From assembly GCA_002104895.1 (NCBI GenBank), contig MCFG01000048.1, positions 1 through 64,000 of the forward strand: a stretch of 64,000 nucleotides of DNA. The letters are read 5' to 3'. Shown here one piece after another: positions 53,098 through 64,000 of this stretch; the first letter of the stretch is position 1, and every line of letters starts with the position of its first letter. A program made the position numbers and the translations under genes. Under the pieces are notes generated by a model. It had not been told where the DNA came from. It did no database searches and saw nothing but the letters and a program-made list of their open reading frames with translations. This DNA comes from Anaeromyces robustus. Taxonomy: Eukaryota > Neocallimastigomycota > Neocallimastigomycetes > Neocallimastigales > Neocallimastigaceae.

Positions 53098-53117
53098 ATA
53101 CCAAAATAATTTGGTAT
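53098..53117. promoter_or_regulatory. 8-4-8 inverted repeat upstream of CotH E
   Basis: ATACCAAA, four bases (ATAA), then TTTGGTAT. The same arms with the same spacing recur upstream of CotH F at 58274-58293 and I found no copy upstream of A to D. It ends 318 bp before the CotH E ATG. It could be a binding site for a dimeric regulator; this is inferred from its form and recurrence only. Confidence 0.35.
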
Positions 53118-53159
53118 AAAAAAAAAAAAAAAAAATTAATGAAAATAATTTCATTAAAA

Positions 53160-53262
53160 AAAATAAAATAAAAAATAAAATAAAATAAAATAAAATAAAA
53201 AATAAAATAAAATAAGAAATAAAAACAAACAAATAAACAAAATAAAAATAAAAATAAAAAAT

Positions 53263-53294
<32 letters not shown>

Positions 53295-53400
53295 TAAAAA
53301 TAAAAATAAAAATAAAAATAAAAATAAAAATAAAAATAAAAATAAAAATAAAAATAAAATAAAAATAGAATAAATATATATAAAAGTATATAAATAAATA
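53160..53400. repeat. AAAAT/AAAAAT tract upstream of CotH E
   Basis: A run of pentanucleotide then hexanucleotide A-rich repeats, regular between about 53270 and 53360. It occupies most of the proximal upstream region of CotH E and may affect promoter geometry. Confidence 0.85.
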
Positions 53401-53435
53401 AATAAATAAATTAAGAAATAAAAAATCAATAAAAA

Positions 53436-56161
53436 ATGAAGTTTAATTTTAGTACATTATCTTTAACAATAGCATTAATATTTCGTAAGTACTCTTTTTC
53501 TCTATTTTATTTCATTTATTTTATAAGTTAACAAATATAATTATTTAAAAATAATAATGTTTGAAAGAGAAAAAAAAATTTTTTTTTTAACAATATTATA
53601 TATATATAATTGATATTATTAGTAAATGTCAAGCAAATAACTGCTCTTGACAATTTTCTTAGAAATTCTACTCGTCCAAAACTTTTTGAAATGACAGATT
53701 TTAAGGTTCCAACTGTTACCGTTCATCTTAATGAAACTGAATATGCTAATTTCATTACATATTTACATTGTAGAATGGATACCAATCCTACTTATTTAAA
53801 AAGAAATGAAGCTTGTTATACTGCACCATGGGCTAATTTAAATAAAGCTTTAGAAAGAGCTTATGTAAAAGAATATATTAAAGTTGATGCTATTAAAGGA
53901 AATCCAGAAGATAATGCTTTTGTTAATAGTGTTATTAATGATAAATCTCATAATATTACATTATCTGAATTTGAAAATATTGTTACTAAATATTCTAATT
54001 TTACTTTAGAAGAAATTCTTTCCCAACCATATAAACTTATTGAATTACCATCAGGAAAAAAAAAGGGTAAATCTTTTGAAACTAATACTGCTTCTATGAC
54101 TTTTGAACTTGATAGGTAAGAAAAAAAAGAAAATAAATTATAATAAAGAATAAAAATAAAATAAAAGTTTAATATAATAAATAAATATCTTATATATATA
54201 ATTTTATTTATTATGATTCTTTATTTAAAAAAAAAAAAAAAAAAAGATAAAGAAAAACATAATTATAAAATTATATAATTATAAAAAATTTTATTTATAA
54301 TATATATATATAAGAAAAAGAAAAAGAAAAAATAAAAAGTTTATTGAAAAAGTTTTATTTTTATATTATATATATTATATATAAATACAATATTAATAAT
54401 ATATTTATTCTTTTTATATATATTCTTTTTACATATATTCTTTTTATATATATTTATATAATTACTACTTATTCTCATTTCAATTATTATTATTATTGAT
54501 TATTGATTATTGATTATTTAATGGATCATTGATTTACTTTCAGTATTATAACTAAATTTAAAAAAGTAAAATTCTCTATTGGTGGTAGTTCTTCAAAAGC
54601 TTTATCTAAAGTTGGTTATAATATTAATATTAAAGATGGTGATTTATATGGAACTAAAAAATTACGTTTACGTGCTGAAAGTGTTGATCCTTCCTTTTTA
54701 AGAGAAAAACTTGCTTATGATTTATATAAAATTGTTGGATTAACCACAATTTCTGCTAATTATGCTAAACTTTATGTTAATGATACTTTTATGGGTATAT
54801 ATGTTTTAAGAGAAGCTATTAAAGCGGATTGGATTAGAGATAATTTTGGAGAAAAAGATACTAAAAATTTATTTGCATGTGAAGAAAGTACTGAAGGTTT
54901 AAAATGTTCTCATGACGATGAAGATATAACGGATAATTCTGATTTTGATGAATTTAATTCAAAATTAATGAAAACTAAAACTCGTGAAGAATTAGAAGAA
55001 TTCTTTGATGTCGATGGTTTTATTAGATGGCAAGCTGCTAAATATTTATTTGGATCTTTAGATCATAATAAAGGTAAAAATACTTTTCTTTATAGATTTA
55101 CAGATCCTACCGCTGAAACAAAAAATAAGGAAAAATGGATTATTATTTATTATGATTTTGATATGAATTTTGGTAATTATCGACAATCAAGACCAAATAA
55201 AACTTTTAATGAAGAAATGCTTAAAGATTATTATCCATTTTATCATGTTCTTGAAGTTCTTAAACTTAATGATAAAAGTGAAGAATTAATATCAATCATG
55301 GATGAAATTATGCGTGATGTATATAATCCAAATATTATTATTCCACGTATTGATGAATTAAGAAATCATATTGTTGATTATAAACGTGAAGATTTTATCC
55401 CTGATGAAAATGGTCGTTTACCAGGTAGACTTGAAAGTTTTGAAAGATTTGGTGAAGATTCTTTTACTTTTGAAGATTTTGAAAAAAATATTGAATTTAC
55501 AACTATAAAAACAAATGTTCTTAATAATCAAAATGTTACTGAACATGAAACCGTTAGTCGTGGACTTAAAGATTGGATTATTCAACGTTTTAAATTTGTT
55601 TGTACTACTTATAATATGGATTGTTCCTATGCGGATTATATGTTAAATTCTCCATATATTTCTGGACAAAAAGTAGATACAATAGTACATGATATAAAAC
55701 GTGGAGGTTGTAAAGGAACCGGTTATCCATGTTGTATATTTGATACAACTAAAGCCGTTCTTCATGATGATGATGGGGATTGGGGTATAGAAGGTGATTA
55801 TTGTCTTATTGTTAATAATAAAAATGATGATGATGATGATGATGATAAACATAAATATGATCAATATGATCAAACGGATAAAGATGGAAATTGTCCATCA
55901 CTTATTGAAAAAGGATATAGATGTTGTAAAAATCCTAATACAAAAATTGAATATATTAGTAAAAATGGAGATGAATGGGGTGTTGAAAATAATGATTGGT
56001 GTGGTATTACTAATTCACAATGTACCAATTTTGGTGATAAATATAGATGTTGTAAAAAATGTGAAATTGTTTCCTATGAAGATGGTATTTGGGGTTTAGA
56101 AGTGATTAATGGTGTAGAACAAAAATGTGCTATATCTAATTATTGTCTTCAAAAACTATAA
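53436..56161 (+). CDS. cotH: CotH gene E: secreted CotH kinase-family protein with three dockerins and a poly-aspartate linker
   Basis: Exons 53436-53484, 53623-54115 and 54544-56161 give 719 aa. The signal peptide starts MKFNFSTLSLTIALIF. The N-terminal domain has CRMDTNPTYLKRNEACYTAP, then WANLN where the others have WV(D/N)LN. The core has KVKFSIGGSSSKA, where the usual GGRSTK is altered to GGSSSK. It also has KKLRLRAESVDPSFLREKL, MGIYVLREAIKADW, the GSLDH aspartate near 354 and YDFDMNFGN near 383-391. Dockerins start at about 568 (GCKGTGYPCC), 630 (CPSLIEKGYRCC) and 673 (CTNFGDKYRCC). An acidic insert with seven aspartates in a row and KHKYDQYDQ separates dockerins 1 and 2. Dockerin 2 begins CPS rather than CWS, as in gene F (CPT). 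The changed glycine-rich segment might alter nucleotide binding. E and F are the closest pair by sequence and by distance (2.3 kb). Confidence 0.88.
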
Positions 56162-56855
56162 AATCGAAGAAATAAAAAAAAATTAAATTTTTTCATTTTT
56201 TTTTTTGTTTTTTTTTTTAAAAAATAAAAATAAAAATAAAAATAAAAATAAAAAAATATTTATTATTCAACAAAAAAAACAAAAAGATAATTAAGATATA
56301 TATATTTATATATAAATTATCTTTTTTTCTTTTTTTAAAAAAAAAAAAAGAATTAAATCTATAAAAATAATAATTTATTTTTAAGTAAAATAGATAATCT
56401 TATAAATTATTATTATAAATTATTATAAATTATTATTATTTTAATATAAAAAAAATATAATAAAATTTTTTTCTTTTTTTTTTTTTTTATATTCTTAAAA
56501 AATAATAATTAATAATAAATAATAATAATTTTTATTTATTTCGAATATATATATATATATTTATGTATATATAAGATTTATTTAATTTAAAAAAAATAAT
56601 ATTTAATATTATTATAATAATTATTATTTTTTTTTTTTTTTTAAATTATTTCCTTTCATAGAGAAATAAGTATTTAATTTTAGAATTAAAAAGTAAATAA
56701 ATACTTTTTAAAAATCAAATTAAATTCTTATTTTAAAATAAATGAAAGATTTATATCTAATTAAGTTAAAAATAAAAATAAAAAATAAAAAAAAAAAAAT
56801 AAAAATAAAAAAAAAGAATAAAAAAATAAAAAATAAAAATAAAATAAAAAAAATA

Positions 56856-57190
56856 GAATTGTTAAATTTCTAATTAATAAATGAAAAAAAAATTTTTTTA
56901 TTTTAAATAATAAAATTATTATTTTATTTTTTTCCTTTTAAATCACAATCCATTCTATGAAATTAATATTTTAATATTTAATAATAAATAAAATAAAAAA
57001 AAATAAAACAATAAAAAAATAAACTAAAAAAAAAAAAAATAAAAATAGAATTGTTAAATATTTATTTCTAATTAATAAATGAAAAAAAAAAAATTATTTT
57101 AAATAATAAAATTATTATTTTATTTTTTTCCTTTTAAACCATAATCCATTCTATGAAAATAATTTCATTATTTTAATATTTAATAAAAAA
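56856..57190. repeat. Tandem duplication with ~192-bp period, two copies
   Basis: GAATTGTTAAAT followed by TTTCTAATTAATAAATGAAA, TTTTTTTCCTTTTAAA, CATTCTATGAAA and TATTTTAATATTTAATAA occurs at 56856 and again at 57048. The copies differ by small indels and point changes. Confidence 0.8.
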
Positions 57191-57336
57191 ATAAGTTCAT
57201 ATAAAAAAATTAATAATAATAATAAAAAAAGTTTTTTTCATAATATCATAAAATACAGTATTCTTTTTTTCTTTTTTTCTTTTTTCTTTTTTCTTTTTTT
57301 TCATAATAGTAATAAAGTTTGATGTTTTATAAAACT

Positions 57337-57376
<40 letters not shown>

Positions 57377-57631
57377 ACGTGACAAATCAGTTTCAGTTTA
57401 TTACAATATATATTATATGTAATAATGTGTTGATATTCCATATGGAAAAATTTGTTTTATTTTTATTTTTTTTTCATTTTTTTTTTTTTTTTATTTTTTT
57501 TAAACTCAATGAAATAACTTAGTTTATAGAATATTCTATGACATGTTTTCTAATTATATTAAAAAAAAAAAAAAAGAAAAAAAAAATTTTTTTTTTAAGG
57601 AATATAGTTTCTAAATTATATAGAAATAATT

Positions 57632-57670
<39 letters not shown>

Positions 57671-58273
57671 TATATATTTATTTATATATATATAAATAAA
57701 GGAATAAAAAAAATATTAAATTATAGTATAATAACAATCCTAAAAATGGAAAAAAAAGTTCAACCCTTTTCTTTAATCTTTTTTTATATATAAAATTGAA
57801 TGTTAATTTATTTATTAGAATATTTATATATTTATTTATTTATAATAATAGTTTTTTTATTATTATTATTTTTTTTTTCCATTGTACAAATATTTGTAAC
57901 ACAAAAATTTTTTTTAATAAATCAATATAAAATTTTTTTATTTATTAGAATTTTTAAATAAAGTTACACAAATATATTAAAAATTTTATATGTAAAAAGA
58001 AAAATAAAATTAAAATAAAATATAAAATAATATAAAAAATAAAATAATATAAAAAATAAGATATTAAAAAATAAAATATTTTGTGTATCAAAAAAAAAAA
58101 AGTTTAATATATTCTACATGTACATAGTTGATTCTAAATTCTAAAATTCTAAAAAATTGATTTTTTGATAATAAAAAAAAAACATATAAATATGATAAAA
58201 ATTCCTTTTTCTTTATTAAAATCACAATAATAATAATAATAATAAAAAAAAAATAAAAGAATAATAATATAAT

Positions 58274-58293
58274 ATACCAAATATTTTTGGTAT
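58274..58293. promoter_or_regulatory. 8-4-8 inverted repeat upstream of CotH F
   Basis: ATACCAAA, TATT, TTTGGTAT; the arms and spacing are identical to the site at 53098-53117 upstream of CotH E. It ends 157 bp before the CotH F ATG, a plausible promoter position. Function is inferred only. Confidence 0.38.
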
Positions 58294-58450
58294 TAATATT
58301 TAATAATTTTTTAAGTATTTATTATTCAAAGAAAATATAATAATAAAAAAAAGATAAAAAATAAATATTTTTATCAAAATAAATAAATAATTAATTAATA
58401 AATAATAAAATAAAATAAAATAAAATAAATTTAAAATTTAAAATAAAAAA

Positions 58451-60964
58451 ATGAAGTTTATTATTAAAACATTATCTTTAGCTGCATTATTAAGTATGTT
58501 TTTATATATATATATAATTTAAATTTTATAATAATAATTTTTTTTCCTTTTTATATATATATGTTTTAATAAAATAATAATATATTTATATTTATATTTA
58601 TATTTATATCCATAAATATTAATATTATTATCAATGATATTTTAGTTAATGCCAAACAAGCTTTTGCTGAAGATGATTTATTATCAATAACATCACGTCC
58701 AAAACTTTTTGAAATGACAGATTTCAATGTACCAACTTTTAAAGTTAAAATAAATGAAAATGATTATAATAATCTTTTTTTAGTAATGCGTTGTGAAATG
58801 GATACTCATCCTAGTTATTTAAAAAGAAATGATGATTGTTATACCGCTCCATGGGTTGATTTAAATTATGCTTTAAAGAGAGCTTATAACAAAAATTATC
58901 TTGATATTCAAGCTATTAAGAATTATGGAAAAGATATTGATTTTATTAATAGTGTTGTTGAAGGAAAAGCTCAAAATATTACATTAGCTGAATTTGAAGA
59001 TATTGTTAATAAATATTCTACTTTAACTTTAGAAGAAATTTTATCTCAACCATATAATCTTGCTCCTGTTCCATCTGGAAAACCATATGGTAATAATTTT
59101 GAAACTGATAATGCTTCTATGACTTTTGAACTTAATGGGTAAATATATATATTTAAAATTAATAATAAAATTAAAAATAAGAAAAAAATTTTTTTTTTCT
59201 TTTATTATATAATATATAAAATTTATAATATATAACAAAAAATAAATATAAATAATATATAACTTTATTAATTATTAATTATTAATTATTATTTTTTTTT
59301 ATAATTTTTTTTTTCATTCTTTCTTTTTTTTTTTTCTCTTTTTTTATTTTTATTTTTTTTTTTTTAGTGAAGTAACCGAAGTACCAAATATTAAATTTTC
59401 TGTTGGTGGTAGATCTTCCAAAGATAATTCAAAATTAAGTTATAATATTAATATTAAAAATGGACTTTTATTTGAAACAAAAAATATTCGTTTACGTGCT
59501 GATTCTATTGATCCAACTTATATAAGAGAAAAACTTGCCTATGATTTCCATAAACTTTTTGAATTACCAACCATTAATGCTAATTATGCTAGATTATATA
59601 TTAATGATGAATTTATGGGATTTTATATTTTAAGAGATGCTATTAAACCAAAATGGATCCAAGATAATTTTGGAGAAAAGAATACCAAAAATATTTATAA
59701 ATGTCATGAAAGTGCCGTTCAATTATTTAAATGTGAAAATGATGATGAAAAAATAACTGATAATTCAGACTTTGAAGAATTTATTGAAAAATTACAAAAT
59801 GTTAAAAGTCGTGAAGAATTAGAAGAATTCTTTGATGTTAAAACTTTTATTAGATGGCAAGCAGCAAGATATTTATTTGGATCTTTAGATCATGATAAAG
59901 GTAAAAATACAGTACTTTATATGTTCCATAATGAAAATAAGAAAATTTGGGTTCCACTTCATTATGATTTTGATATGAATTTTGGTAATTATAAAATTCC
60001 AAATGCTAAAAGAACTTTTACAGAAGAAATTGCTAATAAATCAAATCCATTATATCCAATTTATAAACTTCTTAATCTTGATAATAATAATAATGAAGAA
60101 TTAATTAGTATTATGAATGATATGGTAACCAGTTATTATAATCCATTTATTGTTTTCCCACGTATTGATAAAATAAAACGTTTTATTGCTGATTATGTTT
60201 ATGAAGATCATACTCCATTAGAAGATGGTCATTTACCAGGTAGATTTGCCATTCCACGTGCTAAAGGTGGAGATTTTTTCACTTATGAAGATTTTGAAGA
60301 TAATACGGAATTTGTTACTATTAAAAATACTATTTATGTGGATGATATTAGTGGTGTAACAGCTGAGACCATTGCTATTGGTCTTAAACATTGGTTAATT
60401 GAACGTTTTAAATTTTCATGTTCTACCTATAAATTAAATTGTAGCTATATGGATAGTTTATTTAATAGTCCTTACTTTAGTGAATATGAAGTTGAAGAAC
60501 GTTCTTCTAAATATCATAATGGTGGTTGTAAAGGTTCAGGTTATGCTTGTTGTAAATTTAATACTACTACTGTTACTACTACCGATTATACTGGTAAATG
60601 GGGTATTGAAGGTTTAAGATATTGTCTTATCGATGAAGATGCTGAAGCTAATAAGGCCAAGGAGGAAGAAAAAATGAGTACAACAACTAAAGAAGGAAAT
60701 TGTCCAACTCTTATTAGAAAAGGATATCCATGTTGTACTAAAAAGACAAGTAATGTTAATTATATTAGTAAAAATGGAGATCAATATGGTTATGAAAATA
60801 ATAAATGGTGTGGTATAACAACTATTCAATGTCCAAACTTTGGTAGTGTAAGATGTTGTGAACATTGTAAAATTATATCTAGTGAAAATGGTCATTGGGG
60901 TATAGAAGTTATTAATGGTGTAGAACAAAGATGTGCCATTTCTAATTATTGTTTAAGTAAATAA
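58451..60964 (+). CDS. cotH: CotH gene F: secreted CotH kinase-family protein with three dockerins
   Basis: Exons 58451-58493, 58646-59138 and 59368-60964 give 710 aa. The signal peptide starts MKFIIKTLSLAALLIN. The N-terminal domain has CEMDTHPSYLKRNDDCYTAP then WVDLN. The core has IKFSVGGRSSK, KNIRLRADSIDPTYIREKL, MGFYILRDAIKPKW, the GSLDH aspartate near 353 and YDFDMNFGN near 377-385. Dockerins start at about 565 (GCKGSGYACC), 623 (CPTLIRKGYPCC) and 666 (CPNFGSVRCC). Dockerin 2 has QYGYENNKWCG where others have the WG(I/V)E form, so its central tryptophan is replaced by tyrosine. The linker between dockerins 1 and 2 is charged (DEDAEANKAKEEEKMSTTT). GSLDHDKGKNT pairs this gene with E (GSLDHNKGKNT), against the SG-x-NNN form of B, C and D. 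Likely role as for the other members: an extracellular, cellulosome-attached kinase-fold protein. Confidence 0.88.
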
Positions 60965-61345
60965 AAATAAAAATAAATAATAATAATAAAAATAAAATAA
61001 GAATAAAAAGAAAAATAAAAAAAAAAAAAAAAATAAAAAAAAAATACAAATTAAGTAAAATAATAAAAATAATAAAAATAATGAAGATAATAATTAATTA
61101 ATTAAAATAATTTAATTTAAATTATTAAACATTATTCACGTAAAACCCCCCCAAAAAAAAAACACAACATCACACATCACTTTTTAAATCTTTTTTTTTT
61201 TTTTATTATTATTATTATTTTATATATATATATAATAATAATTTATATATATATATTTATACATATTATAAGCAATACGCAAAAAAAAAAAAAAATAATT
61301 TTTTATTATAATAATTTAAAATAATTTAAATTTTTATAAATAATT

Positions 61346-61384
61346 ACACACACACACTCACACACAAACATTCACACACACACC
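61346..61384. repeat. CA-rich imperfect dinucleotide repeat
   Basis: Imperfect CA repeats (ACACACACACTCACACACAA and similar), unusual here because nearly all other repeats contain only A and T. Confidence 0.8.
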
Positions 61385-61894
61385 TACAAACAAAAAAACA
61401 AAAGCAAAAAAAAAAAGAAATACTTAATATTATAAAAATCTAATATATTTTTAAAAACAATATGTTAATAGTAATAGAAATATTAAAAATAATATTTATT
61501 AATATTAAATATAAGTTTATTAGAATAATATGAGTAGAATAAAATATATATAAGTAAAAAAAAAAAATTAATAATAATTAAAAAAAAAATAATTAAATAA
61601 AAAATTATTTTTTTTTTAAAGTATATATTTAGGATAGATTATAAACTTAATTATTAATTAATTAAAAAAAAAAAAAAAACAATAACAAAAATAAAAATAA
61701 TATAAAAAAAAAAAAAACAATAACAAATTATTATTATAATAATAATAATAAATAATTATTAATAATTTTAAAGTTAAGATTTATTTTAATCTTTTATTAA
61801 TTATTTTTAATCTACTTTTTTTTTAAATCCACTTTGATAAGTAAGTATAAATAATTCCTAATGTGGAAGTAAAATTTTTTTTTATAATATAAAA

Positions 61895-61895
<1 letters not shown>

Positions 61896-61948
<53 letters not shown>

Positions 61949-61961
61949 TATTATTATTATT

Positions 61962-61995
<34 letters not shown>

Positions 61996-62014
61996 ACTAT
62001 TATTATTATTATTA

Positions 62015-62048
<34 letters not shown>

Positions 62049-62068
62049 AATTATTTATTATTATTATT
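61896..62068. repeat. ATT trinucleotide tract
   Basis: Long ATT repeats with occasional ATTT units and one AACT interruption near 61994. Non-coding. Confidence 0.85.
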
Positions 62069-64000
62069 AAATTTTTTATATTTTAGATTTGGATATCATT
62101 TTATACCATTTTTATGTATTTATTTTTAACCTTTTTTTTTCATATAAAAAAAAAATACTAAAAGACTTTATATAGAATTTGTGTAACTAAAAAAAAACAT
62201 ATATTTTTTATTTTTTTTATTTTTTTATTTTTTTTATTTTTTTATTTTTTTATTTTTTTTATTTTTTTTTTATTTTTTATTTTATTTTAGTAGATATGAA
62301 ACATAAATAGTTTTATAAATTTTTTATTCATGTTTTTGATTATTATTTTTTTTGTATTTTAATTTTGTTTTTATTCTTTTTATTCTTTTTATTCTTTTAT
62401 TTCATAATGTTATAGAATGATTTTTTTTCTTTATATTTTCCACTAAATTTTATTCAATTTTGTTTTCTGTTTTTTTTTATTTTTTTTTATGTTTTTTTAT
62501 AGAATTTTCTTTTAAATATTTAAATTTTTTTATTTATTTAAATTTTATTTATTTATACATTTATTTATTAAATATTTATTTTAATTTTTAATTTATTTTA
62601 ATTTTTTAATTTTTAATATTTTTATTATTTATTATTATTCCATAATATTCATTAATATTATGACAATTTTTGTACTTTAATAGAAAAAAAAAAATTAAAA
62701 TAAAAGTAAAAAATCAGGAAAGCAAAAAAACACAAAATTAATTAATTAAAATTAATAAAAGTAAAAAAAGTAAAAATAAAAAAAAAAAAAAAAGATAAAT
62801 AATAATAAATAAATTAATATTTATTATTATTATTTATTATTATTTATTATTAATAAAATTATTATTATTATATTTAATAAAAATAAAATTTTATTTTATA
62901 ATATAAAATAAAAAAAGTATTTTTTTTTTGTTCTTTTTTTATTATTATTTTTATTATTTTTATATCCTTTATTCAATTTATTTATTCAATTTATTTATTT
63001 ATTATTTATTTATTTATTTATTTATTATTATTTATTTAAATTTGTAATTTGTTATTTAAATTAAAAAAATACAAATATAATATATTTAAATATAAATAAA
63101 ATTCGTGTAACTTTATTTATTTACTGACGTAAGATGATATTGTCATATAATAAAGTATAATAAAATATATTTACTAATATATTTACTAATATATTAAATA
63201 TATGAAATAATATAATTTTTATACAATTATTCTATGAATAAAAATAAAAAACAATACTTAAAACAAAAAACAAAATAAAAATTAAAGTAAAAGTAAAAGT
63301 AAAAATTTTTTTAGCAACAAAATTTTTGCATAATAAATAATAATAAAAAATAAAATTTTAATTTTATTAAATATAATAATAAATAATTAATTATAACAAA
63401 ATTAGAAAAAAATAAGAAAAATAAGAAAAATTAAAAAGATAATAAAAAAGATAATTAAATAATTAATAATAATAGAATAATTAAATAATTAAATAATTAA
63501 ATAATAATTTTTTATGTGTCAAATAAAGATTAAAACTTTGTTGATAATTAATAAATAAATGAATAAATTAAATAAATGAATAAATTAAATAAATTAAATA
63601 AATTTAATCTAATAAGAATTTAATAATAATTAAAAAAAAAAAAAAAAATAAAAATATATATACCACTAAAAAGAATTAAAAAAAAATTTTATTATTTTTT
63701 TTTTAAAATAAAAGTATCATCAAATAATTAATAAATAATTTGGTATAATAAATAGTATTTTTTTTTATTTCTTTATTTATATATATATAATAAAAGGAAT
63801 TGCTATTTATTATACTAAGTTTAGAAGAGAAAAAAATAAAATAAAAATAAAAAAATAAAAATAAAATAAAATAAAAAATAAAAATAAAAATAAAAATAAA
63901 AATAAAATAAAAAATAAAAAATAAAAATAAAATAAAATAAAATAAAGAATAAAAATAAAAAATAAAATAAAATAAAGAATAAAAATAAAATATATTTAAG

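Larger units (their letters stand above)
50958..53435. other. Intergenic AT-rich region before CotH E
   Basis: No gene is seen. The stretch holds an AAAT array (52.05-52.17 kb), TTA/ATATTATATTA runs near 52.3 kb, the ATACCAAA/TTTGGTAT inverted repeat at 53098-53117 and a long AAAAT/AAAAAT tract (about 53160-53400) that ends only ~35 bp before the CotH E start codon. Confidence 0.6.
56162..58450. other. Intergenic region between CotH E and F
   Basis: A/T-rich, with a ~192-bp tandem duplication (56.86-57.19 kb), a TTTA run at 57632-57672, poly-T at 57341-57373, and the ATACCAAA/TTTGGTAT inverted repeat at 58274-58293 in the proximal upstream region of CotH F. Lysine- and phenylalanine-only frames at 57.2-57.5 kb are not genes. 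Confidence 0.65.
60965..64000. other. AT-rich low-complexity sequence to the window end
   Basis: No gene is visible. It holds a CA-rich stretch (61346-61384), a long ATT tract (about 61896-62065), a TTTTTTA run (62205-62285) and an AAAAT/AAAAAT tract at 63838-63990. The first few hundred bases should contain the 3' untranslated region of CotH F. Confidence 0.65.

Noticed and set aside
57197-57522. Overlapping K-rich and F-rich frames
   Set aside because: Opposite readings of the same poly-T/poly-A tract.

Overview
The window is eukaryotic: about 85% or more A+T outside genes, short GT-AG introns, asparagine/lysine-rich coding sequence and long microsatellites. Six genes encode secreted CotH kinase-family proteins ending in tandem cysteine-rich CBM10-type fungal dockerins. 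That combination points to an anaerobic gut fungus (Neocallimastigomycota, for example Piromyces, Neocallimastix or Anaeromyces). No rRNA, tRNA or CRISPR array was found.

Layout. 1-8 kb: two nuclear housekeeping genes on the minus strand. One is a cyclin L with a long arginine/serine-type tail (7 exons, 679 aa). The other is an Sds3-like subunit of the Sin3/Rpd3 histone deacetylase complex (at least 8 exons); one of its introns has the exact ATATCCTTTT donor and AC end of a minor-spliceosome (U12) intron. 8-11.9 kb is AT-rich with a large AAAT microsatellite. 11.9-61 kb: six CotH-dockerin genes, all on the plus strand (called A to F here), at 11.9, 20.7, 34.4, 42.9, 53.4 and 58.5 kb. Between them lie an 84-residue cysteine-rich secreted protein (28.7 kb) that runs into a ~350-bp pentanucleotide array, a decayed ~460-codon gene on the minus strand (48.2-49.6 kb), a fragment resembling a bacterial CPBP/CAAX-type membrane protease (50.8 kb), a possible lone exon (17.85 kb) and a less AT-rich island of unknown origin (24.6-25.2 kb). 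61-64 kb is low complexity.

The CotH cluster is the main system. Genes A, B, D, E and F share one structure: exon 1 is most of the signal peptide, a phase-1 intron follows, exon 2 is an N-terminal domain, a phase-2 intron follows, and exon 3 carries the CotH kinase core and the dockerins. Gene C has lost the second intron exactly and also lacks the third dockerin. All six keep the GS/GALDH-type aspartate and the YDFD motif expected for the CotH catalytic core. Dockerins attach proteins to the fungal cellulosome, so the array looks like an expanded family of kinase-fold proteins displayed on that extracellular complex. Their substrates cannot be read from the sequence. Exon coordinates were derived by hand from splice motifs and codon phase; every complete gene model sums to a whole number of codons.
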